DNA from: Clostridia bacterium
GTDB lineage: Bacteria > Bacillota > Clostridia > Lachnospirales > Lachnospiraceae
Assembly (NCBI GenBank): GCA_910576325.1
Contig: CAJTIM010000013.1
Span: forward strand, 1-64,000
Reading direction: 5' to 3'
Length of the DNA stretch: 64,000 nt
This document shows, piece after piece, positions 1-8,218 of the stretch. Position 1 is the first letter of the stretch; each line of letters starts with the position of its first letter. Below the pieces are notes generated by a model. That model ran no database searches and had not been told where the DNA came from. It saw nothing but the letters and a program-made list of their open reading frames with translations. The translations under genes and the position numbers were made by a program.

Positions 1-1
1 C

Positions 2-79
2 AACATCACCAGCATTGATCCCCAAAATGACAAATCAATGCGTGAGGTATATGGCTTAGATAAAGCATTACGCGAGTAA
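2..79 (+). CDS. C-terminal 25 codons of an unidentified protein
   Basis: An open frame enters from the left edge and ends at TAA 77-79. The visible tail is hydrophilic (ends GLDKALRE) and matches nothing I recognise. It is the only rightward reading near this edge; all following genes up to 12.6 kb point left. It is called only because the frame is open to the edge, so it could be chance. Confidence 0.4.
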   Translation, partial: NITSIDPQNDKSMREVYGLDKALRE

Positions 80-98
80 ACTCGCAATAGCGGTTTCC

Positions 99-136
99 CA
101 TATGCCGGACTGGCGGTTTCCGCCAGCCCGGATATG
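99..136. repeat. 38-nt imperfect palindrome
   Basis: The arms CATATGCCGG-CTGGCGG and CCGCCAG-CCGGATATG face each other around a TTT loop, just behind the TAA at 77-79. No T-run follows, so it is not a classical terminator on the plus strand. The word GCGGTTTC recurs on both sides of it. Confidence 0.6.
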
Positions 137-242
137 CGGTTTCACCGCACAAGAATATTCAATAATTCATCATATAAGTTTTTTCCTCCTTTTTCCCACC
201 TACAGAACCTGCCATTGGCAGCTTTCGTAGGATGCATGGCAA

Positions 243-271
243 CAAAAAAGCCAGGGACTGTGCCTTGGCTT
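243..271 (-). terminator. Probable rho-independent terminator reading leftward
   Basis: On the minus strand the stem AAGCCAAGG/CCCTGGCTT is followed directly by a TTTTTT run. It lies in the gene-free stretch 80-803 and could be a backup terminator behind the KAP NTPase gene. Confidence 0.5.
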
Positions 272-666
272 AATCTTTGTTTCATATTCTGTTTTATAGA
301 TTTTCAAATACTACAAACACATCGCCCTGTAAATTGAACAAGTTATCAAAAGGATTCTCCTGCTTTTTTAGCTTTAAGATTCTGTAGGGGCACCAAATGG
401 GTGATCACTTTTTCTCCGCCATGCCAAGTCAAAGCCTATCTATCATTTCTTTTACAATCAAACAACATTTCTGAAAGGATTAGTCCCCTGTTTATACGTG
501 GCTGCTGGAAAAAATTGCTTTCTTTGTGCTTTATGTGCAGTATCCATCTTTTTGCTTTACTATATCATCGGAACATATATTGGTATCATGGCATTTTGTT
601 ATTGCTATGGTGGAATGCCACGCTGGATAATTCTCATAAGGATGTCCTCCGTTTGATGTTTTTTAG

Positions 667-701
667 GCAAAAGAAAAGCCGGGGATTTTGGCTCCTCGGC
701 T
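667..701 (-). terminator. Rho-independent terminator after the KAP NTPase gene
   Basis: The minus-strand stem AGCCGAGGA/TCCCCGGCT is followed by TTTTCTT. It lies about 100 bases beyond the KAP stop codon. The rest of 80-803 holds only this and the similar hairpin at 243-271; I see no convincing gene there. Confidence 0.6.
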
Positions 702-803
702 AAAGTATTGAGCATATTTAAAATATTACTTCTACCTTATAATTATATTTATCATCGATTAAAATAAAATTTCCTAAATATGCAATACGTATCTACTGCT
801 TAA

Positions 804-3011
804 CTAATTTTCTTCATGTATTAAATCATCTAATCTCTTCTGAATTACTTCTTCAACAATGTGATTTCCCATTATACTTTTCTTCCCATTATCTTCTATA
901 GAAATCAAAAATGCAACAGCATCCATCTGCTCCTCTTTCATAAGCTCTAAAAACTGGGCACTTTTTGCAAATATACAAATACGTTGATAGGCATCATCTA
1001 TATTAATAAATTCTTCAATTACTTTAAGATTTACCCCCCATGTCTTGGAAGTTATTCGTCCTGACCTTGAGCCATGCGATGTGCAATAAGTGATAACTCT
1101 TATAAGAGAAACATCATCTATAATAATTGATTTCTTTTTATTAGCGGCCAACTCAGGATCTATTTTCTCTAACATCCATAGAAAACTTAATCCATTATAT
1201 TGTTCTAAAGCTTTTCTTGAATCTAGTGCTTCTTCAGCACGAACTTTAAAAATTTGCTCCAATGACAAAACCTGTTCAATTGACAACAATTGCCGACCCT
1301 GTTCTTTGTTTGAATTTTCTTCAGTAAAGCGCCCCTGTTGTGTTTCAAATTCATCAAGTAATAATGCTAATATTGTAGTTTGTATATTGCGATCTTCAAA
1401 TATCTCACAGATAAATGCAAAGCGATCAGGTAATTCCATAACTTCCAGCAATGGTTCAACACAAAAAATTAACCTCCAAACAAATGGAATGGATAAAAAT
1501 CTATTATCATCAACCTTAAAAGAATCCCATTGTCGAACAAGGCATTTTATAATAAGAGAGGCTCGTTCTGCAGAAATATGGGCTGCATACCTTTTATCTG
1601 CATATGCCTGAAGTTCTTCAAGCATACGTGTAATTTTCCCTTCTCGATATATCTTCTGAAGTTCTTCTATAAATTCAGTTTCATTCGCTTCATAAACTAA
1701 GTGTTTTATTATAGATGTTGAAATTGCATCTTCTTCCAATGTCAGAGAAAAATATCTATCAAAGCATAAAGAAACAGCAATATTATTGTTTATTAAAAAC
1801 GATCTGTAAATATAACTTCTACCCATATAATAGAATTTATGAATTGCAGGCCGTACTTTGGGAAATAAAATCCCAAGTATTTTTTTCGCTGCTTCTGCAT
1901 TTAGGGACATTTCACTATCAGGGATAAGAACAGCTATAGTTTTTTTAATGTTTTCTTCCTCTTCTTTTTGTCTTTCATATGAATAACTTTCATATGTACC
2001 ACACAATGTATCTTTATAATTAGGCAGTTTAGAATAAATAACCGGTTCAAAAACTTGCAGGCATGTAAGTCCCAATAAATCAACCGGATTTGTTTCATGT
2101 TTTAAAAGTTCATATTTTAAAGAAAAAACATTTGTATAACGTATTACATCTCGAATTGACCGGATATATTCTTTCAAGCCATATTGAAATAATTCAACCC
2201 ATGTTTCCTTATCCCATCTATCATCTGGAATATCTCCAAGTATTTTATTAAGCTTTGAGAAAAGGTACTCGTGAATACTTGTCATGCTTGGTGCAGGTAT
2301 CTCAAAAGGCACTTGAATTACTTTCTCTAAATACTCCTTTCCGTCGCCATACTGTACCTTGCTTAGCGCATGTATTACAACCTTATAGTCAAACGCAAGC
2401 AGATAAATTGTGTTTGGAAAATCCGCTAAGGCTTTGACTAGCTGAAACACTGCAATAATCTCTTCTTCAGAAAGGCGATCAATATCATCTATAGATACAA
2501 TAATTCTTAATCTTTCTTCTTTCAGTCTTTTGACAATTTGATTCTTTAAATCTTGTAGATCTTCACTTTGCTTCTCAACATGTTCCTTTGCCTTTTTGTC
2601 CAGTATTTTACCCACTGTTGAAATCAAAACACCAGCACCAGGAATAAGACCTGCTAACTCAAAAACGTCTCCAAATTGATCAATCAAATCCCATGCCTGT
2701 TCTGCTGTCGGTTTTTTCAACTTTATTGCTGTTGACAATTGTTTAAAAAATTGTGTAATAAGTTGCCTTGGATCAGAACAAAGCCACGGATTAAACCTTA
2801 AAATTACAATCGTATCATCAGCACTCTCTACAGTTTCTAGGATCATATTCAGAAGAGAGGTTTTTCCACTTCCCCATTCACCATACAATCCAATTGTAAG
2901 TGAAGACGTAAAAGAATATTTCAGTAATGTTTGTGCAAGACTATTAGCAAATGAACGCCTATTTAATTTATCATCTTGAGATTTAGTAATTGGCAAATCT
3001 GGACTAACCAT
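804..3011 (-). CDS. KAP-family P-loop NTPase, last gene of the interrupted operon
   Basis: 735 residues. The N-terminal third is a KAP P-loop domain: Walker A GEWGSGKT at about residues 44-51, and Walker B IIVSIDDID at about 170-178 followed by DR. Between them lies a short hydrophobic stretch (about 119-136, GLIPGAGVLISTVGKIL), where many KAP proteins carry membrane hairpins. The C-terminal two thirds is helical and unrecognised. The family is named after Kidins220/ARMS and PifA, the F-plasmid phage T7 exclusion protein, so membrane-linked defence or signalling is plausible but inferred. Start ATG 3011 follows GGGAGGTGTTTAA. It lies 104 bases behind the membrane protein gene, same strand, equally AT-rich. 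The ICE separates it from the operon promoter at 47.9 kb. Confidence 0.82.
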   Translation of the reverse strand: MVSPDLPITKSQDDKLNRRSFANSLAQTLLKYSFTSSLTIGLYGEWGSGKTSLLNMILETVESADDTIVILRFNPWLCSDPRQLITQFFKQLSTAIKLKKPTAEQAWDLIDQFGDVFELAGLIPGAGVLISTVGKILDKKAKEHVEKQSEDLQDLKNQIVKRLKEERLRIIVSIDDIDRLSEEEIIAVFQLVKALADFPNTIYLLAFDYKVVIHALSKVQYGDGKEYLEKVIQVPFEIPAPSMTSIHEYLFSKLNKILGDIPDDRWDKETWVELFQYGLKEYIRSIRDVIRYTNVFSLKYELLKHETNPVDLLGLTCLQVFEPVIYSKLPNYKDTLCGTYESYSYERQKEEEENIKKTIAVLIPDSEMSLNAEAAKKILGILFPKVRPAIHKFYYMGRSYIYRSFLINNNIAVSLCFDRYFSLTLEEDAISTSIIKHLVYEANETEFIEELQKIYREGKITRMLEELQAYADKRYAAHISAERASLIIKCLVRQWDSFKVDDNRFLSIPFVWRLIFCVEPLLEVMELPDRFAFICEIFEDRNIQTTILALLLDEFETQQGRFTEENSNKEQGRQLLSIEQVLSLEQIFKVRAEEALDSRKALEQYNGLSFLWMLEKIDPELAANKKKSIIIDDVSLIRVITYCTSHGSRSGRITSKTWGVNLKVIEEFINIDDAYQRICIFAKSAQFLELMKEEQMDAVAFLISIEDNGKKSIMGNHIVEEVIQKRLDDLIHEEN

Positions 3012-3115
3012 TTAAACACCTCCCGATTTCATATTTTTTAAAAATTATCACTTATTTTATAACAATATTTTTAAGCTAATTGACATAAAAAATGAAGCTT
3101 TTCTTATCCAAATTT

Positions 3116-3931
3116 TTATTCAATTTCATTTATATTGCTAATAATATCATCAATAATGTAGAAATCATCAACCCTTTTTACTACAACGACAATCTGATTT
3201 TCTTTATCATAAATATTTTTAGTTACTCCATCTTCAGCTATTTTAAAATATTCCAAAAAAATCTTATCCCAATAGATATTATTATTTTTGTTTTCAATTA
3301 GCCAATTCGTGGCATCAATTCCAAAACAAATATTCTCATATTGCACATGACTATCTATATTACTATCATTATTAGATGTTTCAAACGGCAGAATCGTTAA
3401 AATAAATATTACAATAAGGCAAATTACAGAATTGCGAATCGAGCAATATGCCGTATAAATAATATTATTACGTATTAAATTCTGATTGATATTTTGCCGT
3501 GTTTTAATATAAATTTTTTCCTTATTTTGTTCTGTCCTTTCTGTCAATGTAATCGAATATAACAAGTTCTCTTTAATCAGTACTTGTATTGACATTATTC
3601 CAGCAACCAACATATACACAATAGCCAATATTGCCAATATAAAAATCATCCACTCTATAATCAAAAGATCATATTTACTGGCTATGGCTTCTATAATTTT
3701 AGAAAGATTTAGTATAAGAGTAATAGCTATAGTCAATGCTGCAATTATTGTTTTTGCCTTATCCTCAAATCGGTTCTTTGCTTCTAGCTCACTTTTATAA
3801 TCTTCTTCAAGATATTTAATATCAATTTCCTCAATATTTTCAGGAATTTCAAAATCTTGAGCCGTATTCTTCTCTTTTAATATTTTATTTGCTTTTATTA
3901 CTTTTACAACCGGAATAATCTCTCCAATCAT
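3116..3931 (-). CDS. Three-helix membrane protein of the graspetide-like operon
   Basis: 271 residues. An acidic, charged N-terminal region (about 1-60) is followed by hydrophobic segments near 61-84, 89-112 and 166-184, then about 85 polar residues at the C-terminus. The amphipathic stretch ahead of helix 1 (KNRFEDKAK) and the close first two helices resemble small membrane effectors of the SLATT kind, but I cannot assign a family. The start ATG overlaps the stop of the ATP-grasp gene (ATGA), so the two were translationally coupled before the ICE inserted. Possible roles are export or immunity for a modified peptide, or a membrane effector working with the KAP NTPase; both are inference. Confidence 0.7.
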   Translation of the reverse strand: MIGEIIPVVKVIKANKILKEKNTAQDFEIPENIEEIDIKYLEEDYKSELEAKNRFEDKAKTIIAALTIAITLILNLSKIIEAIASKYDLLIIEWMIFILAILAIVYMLVAGIMSIQVLIKENLLYSITLTERTEQNKEKIYIKTRQNINQNLIRNNIIYTAYCSIRNSVICLIVIFILTILPFETSNNDSNIDSHVQYENICFGIDATNWLIENKNNNIYWDKIFLEYFKIAEDGVTKNIYDKENQIVVVVKRVDDFYIIDDIISNINEIE

Positions 3932-4171
3932 AAGCTATCCTCTCCACACAACGCCGCTTTAATTGCGGAACTGATTTTCATATCAGTCTTCACCTCTAAC
4001 CAACCCCATTCTCCAGTTGGATTTACTTCAATAAAATAATATCTGCCATTTGAATATACTAAATCAATTCCTCCAAAATTCAAATTAAGTTCATACATTA
4101 ATTTAGTTATTACACCTTCTATACTTTTAGGAAGTTGAAAAGGTATATATTCTAATTTTTCTTTATAAAAT
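3928..4171 (-). pseudogene. ATP-grasp peptide ligase, 3' part (cut off by the ICE)
   Basis: The minus strand from 4171 encodes the last 80 residues of a RimK-like ATP-grasp enzyme: FYKEKLEYIPFQLP, then IDLVY, then FIEVNPTGEWGWLE. The E-V-N-P-T-G segment supplies metal-binding Glu/Asn residues and is the signature of graspetide (microviridin/MvdD-type) ligases, which close ester or amide rings between side chains of a ribosomal peptide. Reading backward, the frame hits stops at 4185 and further out inside ICE DNA. The 5' part is at 46984-47699. Joined at the shared ATTTTA the two give 960 nt, 319 codons plus stop. The TGA overlaps the next gene's ATG. Confidence 0.85.
4166..4171. other. attL: 6-bp ICE target repeat TAAAAT
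   Basis: TAAAAT here and at 46978-46983 are the only bases shared exactly at both breakpoints of the ATP-grasp gene. Fusing the flanks at this word restores the reading frame, so it marks the crossover or coupling sequence. Tn916-like integrases commonly exchange 5-6-bp overlaps in AT-rich targets. Confidence 0.8.
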
Positions 4172-4219
4172 TATGGGTGAATTTAGATTATCTCTTTAGA
4201 AGTTCTTATATGTCGGTAT

Positions 4220-4237
4220 AGCCCGTATTTTCGGGCT
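4220..4237. repeat. Small hairpin between attL and int
   Basis: AGCCCG-tatttt-CGGGCT forms a 6-bp stem in the 170-base non-coding end of the ICE. It may be a terminator for int or part of the recombination site. Nothing else but the arm repeats is seen in 4172-4340. Confidence 0.4.
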
Positions 4238-4307
4238 TTCCCGGCATTTTAGATATGGGGAGAAGTTCTCATATATCCTCAAAACCTTTTAGGTTTTCCC
4301 TCTCAAT

Positions 4308-4330
4308 GGTAGTAAAAAAAGTAGTAAATT
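4308..4330. promoter_or_regulatory. Left-end integrase arm-type repeats
   Basis: GGTAGTAAAA and GTAGTAAATT lie side by side here; GTAGTAAATT occurs twice at 46891-46911 near the right end in the same orientation. Tn916 carries comparable short direct repeats bound by the N-terminal domain of its integrase. Confidence 0.65.
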
Positions 4331-4340
4331 CTGCTGGCGG

Positions 4341-5534
4341 CTATGCGATCAACCTTTCCATTTCAGCCCTTGCGGAAGCGAAAATTGCGTGTGCGTAATA
4401 GTTCAGTGTCATGGTGATATTGGAATGTCCCATGATATACTGTAACGCTTTCGGGTTCATACCCGCATTGGCTAAGTTGGTGCAGAACGTATGGCGTAGG
4501 GTGTGGGGTGTCATTACTTTGGGTAACGCTTCCTCATGGCACTTGTTGTACTTCTTTGCAAGTCCCCGAAACATGGTAGCATAATTCACATTCGTTTTCG
4601 GGCAACCGTCCCGGTTGAGGAAAAGAAAATTGCTGTAACCGTCAATGGTGATCTGCTTCGTTCCTTTGCGGTTCTCCAACACGCGCCCCAACGCTTCATA
4701 CACTTTTTCACTCATTGGAATTTGTCTGATACCGCTTTGCGTTTTGGGCTTCTCTATGTAGTAGCCTGTTTCTGCGCTCCGTAAAAGCTGGTGGTCTACA
4801 TTGATTACCCGGTTTTCAAAATCAAGGTCGGTTTCAGTCAGCCCGCAGAGTTCGGAAATCCTAAGCCCCGTTCCCAGCAGTATGATAACCTCGTCACGGT
4901 ATTTCTGATAGACGCTATCACTTTGCATAAAGGATAAAAGGCTTTCTTCCTGTTCCGCTGTGAGGGGTACTTTTGGCTCTGTGTCGTCCTCGATCACGGT
5001 GTTGAGCTGGAAGTCGAAGGGGTTCTTCCTTATACAGTCGTCCTGTATCGCTGTGTAAAAAGCAGCTTTCAGAGAACGCTTGTCGTTGCTTATGGTCTTA
5101 TAGGATATTCCCTTTTCTTTCATGCGCAACGCCCATTCTTTCGCGTCGGACAGCTTCACACTGTCAATGGGGCAGGAACCAAGTTTATCCGCTTCTAACA
5201 GCTTCATCAGCCGTTCGCGCCCCTTTGTGGTGTTATGCCTTACATTCCCCCGGTGGCGGTTCTGCTTTGCGTAAAGCTCGCAGACAGTCATTTTCTTTCC
5301 GATTGTGTCTATCCCGTCGTCAAGGTCTTTCTGTATCTCTTTTTCCTTTTCTCTAAGGGATATGTCGTCACGCTTCCCGGCTGGGGTCTTGTCCGTAGGC
5401 ACTAACTTCCACGCATAGACAAATTGCACTTTACCAAAAGTATCGGTATATTTGTAAGCATATCTCCCGTCTTTTCTCTGGCTCTCTCCCGAACGCAAAA
5501 TGCGGTTTCTATTGTCACGTCTTTTCTCCGACAT
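4341..5534 (-). CDS. int: Tyrosine integrase of the ICE (Tn916 Int family)
   Basis: 397 residues from ATG 5534, which follows GAAAGGAGCAAAAACA; the frame stays open upstream for 26 more codons without a better start. Tn916 Int is 405 residues. N-terminal DNA-binding domain (about 1-80), SAM-like core-binding domain (about 85-175), catalytic domain with Arg225 in GTGLRISEL, the box HTLRH (His344, Arg347), GHSN (His370) and Tyr380 in NYYAH. All expected catalytic residues are present, so it should be active. It cuts and rejoins the element ends; xis lies 89 bases upstream on the same strand. Confidence 0.95.
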   Translation of the reverse strand: MSEKRRDNRNRILRSGESQRKDGRYAYKYTDTFGKVQFVYAWKLVPTDKTPAGKRDDISLREKEKEIQKDLDDGIDTIGKKMTVCELYAKQNRHRGNVRHNTTKGRERLMKLLEADKLGSCPIDSVKLSDAKEWALRMKEKGISYKTISNDKRSLKAAFYTAIQDDCIRKNPFDFQLNTVIEDDTEPKVPLTAEQEESLLSFMQSDSVYQKYRDEVIILLGTGLRISELCGLTETDLDFENRVINVDHQLLRSAETGYYIEKPKTQSGIRQIPMSEKVYEALGRVLENRKGTKQITIDGYSNFLFLNRDGCPKTNVNYATMFRGLAKKYNKCHEEALPKVMTPHTLRHTFCTNLANAGMNPKALQYIMGHSNITMTLNYYAHAIFASARAEMERLIA

Positions 5535-5623
5535 TGTTTTTGCTCCTTTCCGTGTCGGAAAGAGCCTTGATATGTCTACATCTATTATAGCACATTCAAG
5601 GCTCTTTTTCACTATCTTTTTCG

Positions 5624-5827
5624 CTAAATTGCGTCCAGCGTGTCAATGACTTTTTCAAACTGTTTCCTCTTGATCTGAATACGGTTGCCGTTCAAGATTA
5701 CCCAGCCCGCCGTAGGGTTTTCCTCTGCAAGTTTCCGCAGTTTGTTTTCCCCAATGCGGAAATATTTTGACGCTTCCTCAATGGTAAGCGTGTATTTTTC
5801 CCAAATAGGCACATCAGCATTGTTCAT
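5624..5827 (-). CDS. xis: Excisionase (Xis) of the ICE
   Basis: 67 residues, the same length as Tn916 Xis. It is a small winged-helix protein: [20 protein letters not shown] reads as the helix-turn-helix, followed by a basic wing ([14 protein letters not shown]). The start at 5827 is preceded by GGGGGATTTATAGA; an earlier in-frame start at 5902 lacks a ribosome site. Xis bends the ends and directs Int towards excision, which here would also restore the ATP-grasp gene. Confidence 0.92.
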   Translation of the reverse strand: MNNADVPIWEKYTLTIEEASKYFRIGENKLRKLAEENPTAGWVILNGNRIQIKRKQFEKVIDTLDAI

Positions 5828-6334
5828 TCTATAAATCCCCCTTTCAAAAAATGGGTAAATGGTTAATAGTGAAAAAGGCTTAAATCGGACGGTTAGCAGC
5901 ATAACCTCACGGGAGTTTCACCCCTGCATGGTTCTCATGCAGCCCTACCCATTGCCTGCGACGCTTTGAACGCTCGGACTGTGGCGGTAAGGGAGTATCA
6001 TTATATATTCTGCGCTGTCGTCGCCCGCAAGCTGCTAAACTTGCTCCCCGGCGCGGTGTTGGTCGCTCGGCTATTCCAGCGGGGAATAGAAAACCCCGCC
6101 GAAATAGCGTCATGGCGCACCCGCCGTATGGCTCGGCGCAAAAGGGACGTATCCGATCTGCCCTATGCTGCGCCGCCGTTATCTTGCGCCGCTTTCTTTG
6201 TCAAGGTTCAAAATTAAGAGCTTGTCGGCTCACGGAAGCATACCGCGCTGGGCGGTATGCCCCGGTGAAACGACAAGCAGCCCATAAGCGGAAGCGCGGA
6301 AAGGGGGACGCGCCCCGCTGGGGACAGCCTGTGT
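5828..6334. other. Gene-free stretch between xis and the regulator pair
   Basis: About 500 GC-rich bases with no open frame that has a ribosome site and family-like content. Contains the long hairpin at 6220-6278. Short frames on both strands are mutual shadows. Confidence 0.5.
6220..6278. repeat. 59-nt compound hairpin
   Basis: Outer arms GCTTGTCG (6220-6227) and CGACAAGC (6271-6278) enclose an inner perfect stem GCATACCGC (6238-6246) / GCGGTATGC (6252-6260) with loop GCTGG. It lies just behind the HTH gene, so a terminator is likely; on the minus strand it is followed by TCTTAATTTT. Confidence 0.6.
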
Positions 6335-6574
6335 TTAGCCTACGTTAAAGGCAAGGGTGCGGGTAATCAGCCGCACTTGCAGCCTGTTCTTCATTTCCTC
6401 GTCAACGTAGGAATAAGTATTGCCCGCGTCGTCTTTCAGCGTCCGGGTGCAAAGTGTCGCTATGTAACCCTCGTAATGCTTCAAGACTGCGCACATGGCT
6501 TCCGTGTCGCCGCCCGCCGCTGCTGCAATAACAGGGAACGGCAACAGGGCAACGGATTTTTTATTTCTGTTCAT
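6335..6574 (-). CDS. Small helix-turn-helix protein of conjugative transposons
   Basis: 79 residues from ATG 6574 (GGAGGGAAAAACAG upstream). The pattern PFPVIAAAAGGDTEAMCAVLKHYEGYI then NRLQVRLI is typical of the HTH family paired with sigma-like factors in Tn916-type elements. It overlaps the end of the sigma-factor gene by 14 bases. The protein at 39417-39629 is a paralogue in the nested transposon with the same sigma-factor partner. Role: probably control of element genes (inference). Confidence 0.8.
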   Translation of the reverse strand: MNRNKKSVALLPFPVIAAAAGGDTEAMCAVLKHYEGYIATLCTRTLKDDAGNTYSYVDEEMKNRLQVRLITRTLAFNVG

Positions 6575-6995
6575 CTGTTTTTCCCTCCATATACAGTTTG
6601 ATTTTTTCAAGCGCGGTTTTCCTGTGCCGGAAAATCGTACTGCGCACAACATTCAGCAGACCGCCTATTTCCTCGTCGCTCATATCCAAAAAGTATGACA
6701 AAAGGATAATGTCACGCTTCTTTTCGGGCAGGGCTTGTAAGGCTTCGCCAAGCAGCTCATTTTTCACAAGCACATCATAGCCGGACACTTCAAAGCGGTA
6801 GTAATCGCTCTCGTACTCGTCCAGCGTGTAGAGCTGTAAGAGTTCCGCTTCGCTCATTTCCGAAAAATTCACTTCAAGGGCGGCGCGTTTGGAAAGCTCC
6901 CGGTAATAACTTCTTGCTTCGCCTTTGAGGACTTTTTTCGCAAGTGCGTCATACTGATGTTGGATAGTTTTCATTTCAGAAGAAGATAGCTCCAT
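6561..6995 (-). CDS. Sigma-70-like factor (region 4) of the ICE
   Basis: 144 residues from ATG 6995 behind AAGGAGGTGAACTCT. The C-terminal half carries LPEKKRDIILLSYFLDMSDEEIG...STIFRHRKTALEKI, a sigma region 4 helix-turn-helix; the N-terminal part is not a clear region 2. Such ORFs in Tn916-like elements act as regulators of transfer or excision genes. It shares a two-gene operon with the HTH protein that follows. The analogue in the nested transposon is at 39616-40059. Confidence 0.8.
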   Translation of the reverse strand: MELSSSEMKTIQHQYDALAKKVLKGEARSYYRELSKRAALEVNFSEMSEAELLQLYTLDEYESDYYRFEVSGYDVLVKNELLGEALQALPEKKRDIILLSYFLDMSDEEIGGLLNVVRSTIFRHRKTALEKIKLYMEGKTDEQK

Positions 6996-7061
6996 AGAGT
7001 TCACCTCCTTCCTTCGTGGTGTAAAAGACAAAAGGCTTGTCCTTCCGTCCCCTTTCACACC

Positions 7062-7295
7062 CTATCCGTATGGAAAAGGCTCTTTTGTTGCGCTTTCCAA
7101 GCAGCTTTTTAAGAAAACCAAAAGGCGCAAAAAAAGCCTGCCCACAAAAAAAGCGGACAGGAAAAAAGGTACTAAAAAACTTATTAAGATGATTAGACAG
7201 TTCATACTTATGGGCGTAATTTTCCCCGGTGGTGGACGGGCTTTTTTTAATGTGTCAATGACCGTCGGATTTTGTCGATAAGCTATGTGCTTCAT
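7062..7295 (-). CDS. Small membrane protein, function unknown
   Basis: 77 residues. ATG 7295 follows a very strong site (AAAGGAGGTAGCCGCC). The N-terminal half is polar with PPPGKI; a hydrophobic segment runs at about 33-58 (LIILISFLVPFFLSAFFVGRLF). It lies 66 bases upstream of the sigma-like gene, same strand. The strong ribosome site and good hydrophobic profile support a real gene; the family is not recognised. Confidence 0.5.
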   Translation of the reverse strand: MKHIAYRQNPTVIDTLKKARPPPGKITPISMNCLIILISFLVPFFLSAFFVGRLFLRLLVFLKSCLESATKEPFPYG

Positions 7296-7353
7296 GGCGG
7301 CTACCTCCTTTAGCCGCCGCTCTTATTAGTGAAACCGCGTCATTTCTTTAGAG

Positions 7354-7395
7354 GGTAAAAAAACGGCGGCTTTGATTTCTCAAAAGCCGCCGTTT
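7354..7395 (-). terminator. Terminator of the ABC transporter operon
   Basis: AAACGGCGGCTTT (7361-7373) pairs with AAAGCCGCCGTTT (7383-7395); on the minus strand it is followed by a TTTTTTT run. It lies behind the permease gene ending at 7463. Confidence 0.8.
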
Positions 7396-7426
7396 AAGAA
7401 TAAGCGTGTGAAAATACCTCTGCTGG

Positions 7427-7454
7427 ACGACGGCTTTTTTTCTTTTGCCGTCGT
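7427..7454. terminator. Hairpin right behind the permease gene
   Basis: ACGACGGC (7427-7434) and GCCGTCGT (7447-7454) pair around a T-rich loop. With the stronger hairpin at 7354-7395 it makes a double terminator. Confidence 0.45.
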
Positions 7455-7462
7455 ACGGCAGA

Positions 7463-8218
7463 TTAACTTTCTATTTTTCTTTTATGAGCAAAAAGCCCTA
7501 CTCCAATCAACAGAAGAATAATAAATGCAAGTAACGAAATAATGCTGCCACCTATTGTAGCTCTAACAGGATTGTCGTAATAAGATGATTTGTCAGAGAA
7601 GTATAATGCGATCCGGTATGCAAATCCATTCGGCACAATAAATCCGATTTCTGAACCAATGAAGAAGCAAGATACAAACCCATATATCACACCCGTTACA
7701 CTCGCTATAATAATGTTTCTGCTTAAATTGATTACGATTGCTCCCGCACAAACAGTTACAGGAATTATTATGGCAGTTTCCAACAGAAAACCAGTGGTTA
7801 TCGTCAGAAGTTCGGAAATGTCTGCGGTGGTTTTTCCTGTAATCTGTAAACCGAAAATCAAGCAAAAAAACAGAAACAGAAGCATCAATGCAAAACAAGT
7901 ACCGATTATAAGGGCAACCAGAACTTTGGTTAAAAACAATTTATATTTCGGGTATCCGTAAGTTATCCAGTTGATATAAGTTTTGTTTTTATACTCTTGA
8001 TAAAACAAAAAGCCCACAAGAATAAACAAGACCATTGGGAAAAACATTGCAAACTGATTATTCATAAAAAAGAATAGATCAGTCAATGCTTTTGTGCTGT
8101 CATTAAAAATAGCTCCTGCCCCTCCTGTTAATACCGGAAGCAAAGATAGCATCAAGAGAAATAAGAAAGACCATTCCCGCTTCTGTTTGTAAAATTCATT
8201 TTTTATCAATGTAATCAT
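7463..8218 (-). CDS. ABC-2 type permease, lantibiotic-immunity-like
   Basis: 251 residues with six predicted membrane segments. The start MITLIKNEFYKQKREW is typical of ABC-2 permeases of peptide-antibiotic immunity and resistance exporters. It starts in the stop region of the ATPase gene 8218-8904, so the two are coupled. Together with the 58-residue membrane protein upstream they form an operon whose promoter (9129-9171) carries a response-regulator type tandem repeat. It is clearly AT-richer than the ICE backbone, marking cargo. The substrate is probably a membrane-active peptide (inference). Confidence 0.8.
   Translation of the reverse strand: MITLIKNEFYKQKREWSFLFLLMLSLLPVLTGGAGAIFNDSTKALTDLFFFMNNQFAMFFPMVLFILVGFLFYQEYKNKTYINWITYGYPKYKLFLTKVLVALIIGTCFALMLLFLFFCLIFGLQITGKTTADISELLTITTGFLLETAIIIPVTVCAGAIVINLSRNIIIASVTGVIYGFVSCFFIGSEIGFIVPNGFAYRIALYFSDKSSYYDNPVRATIGGSIISLLAFIILLLIGVGLFAHKRKIES

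Noticed and set aside
401..703. 100-codon rightward open frame
   Set aside because: No ribosome site, odd composition, and it runs through the terminator hairpin at 667-701.
1090..1611. 173-codon frame opposite the KAP gene
   Set aside because: Antisense shadow of a clear coding region, with no start signal.
5624..5827. Frameshift or truncation of xis
   Set aside because: The shorter start gives the full 67-residue family length; the longer frame is an unused upstream extension.
5907..6348. Overlapping small frames in the GC-rich gap after xis
   Set aside because: Mutually overlapping on both strands, no ribosome sites, no family pattern; the stretch is better explained by hairpins.
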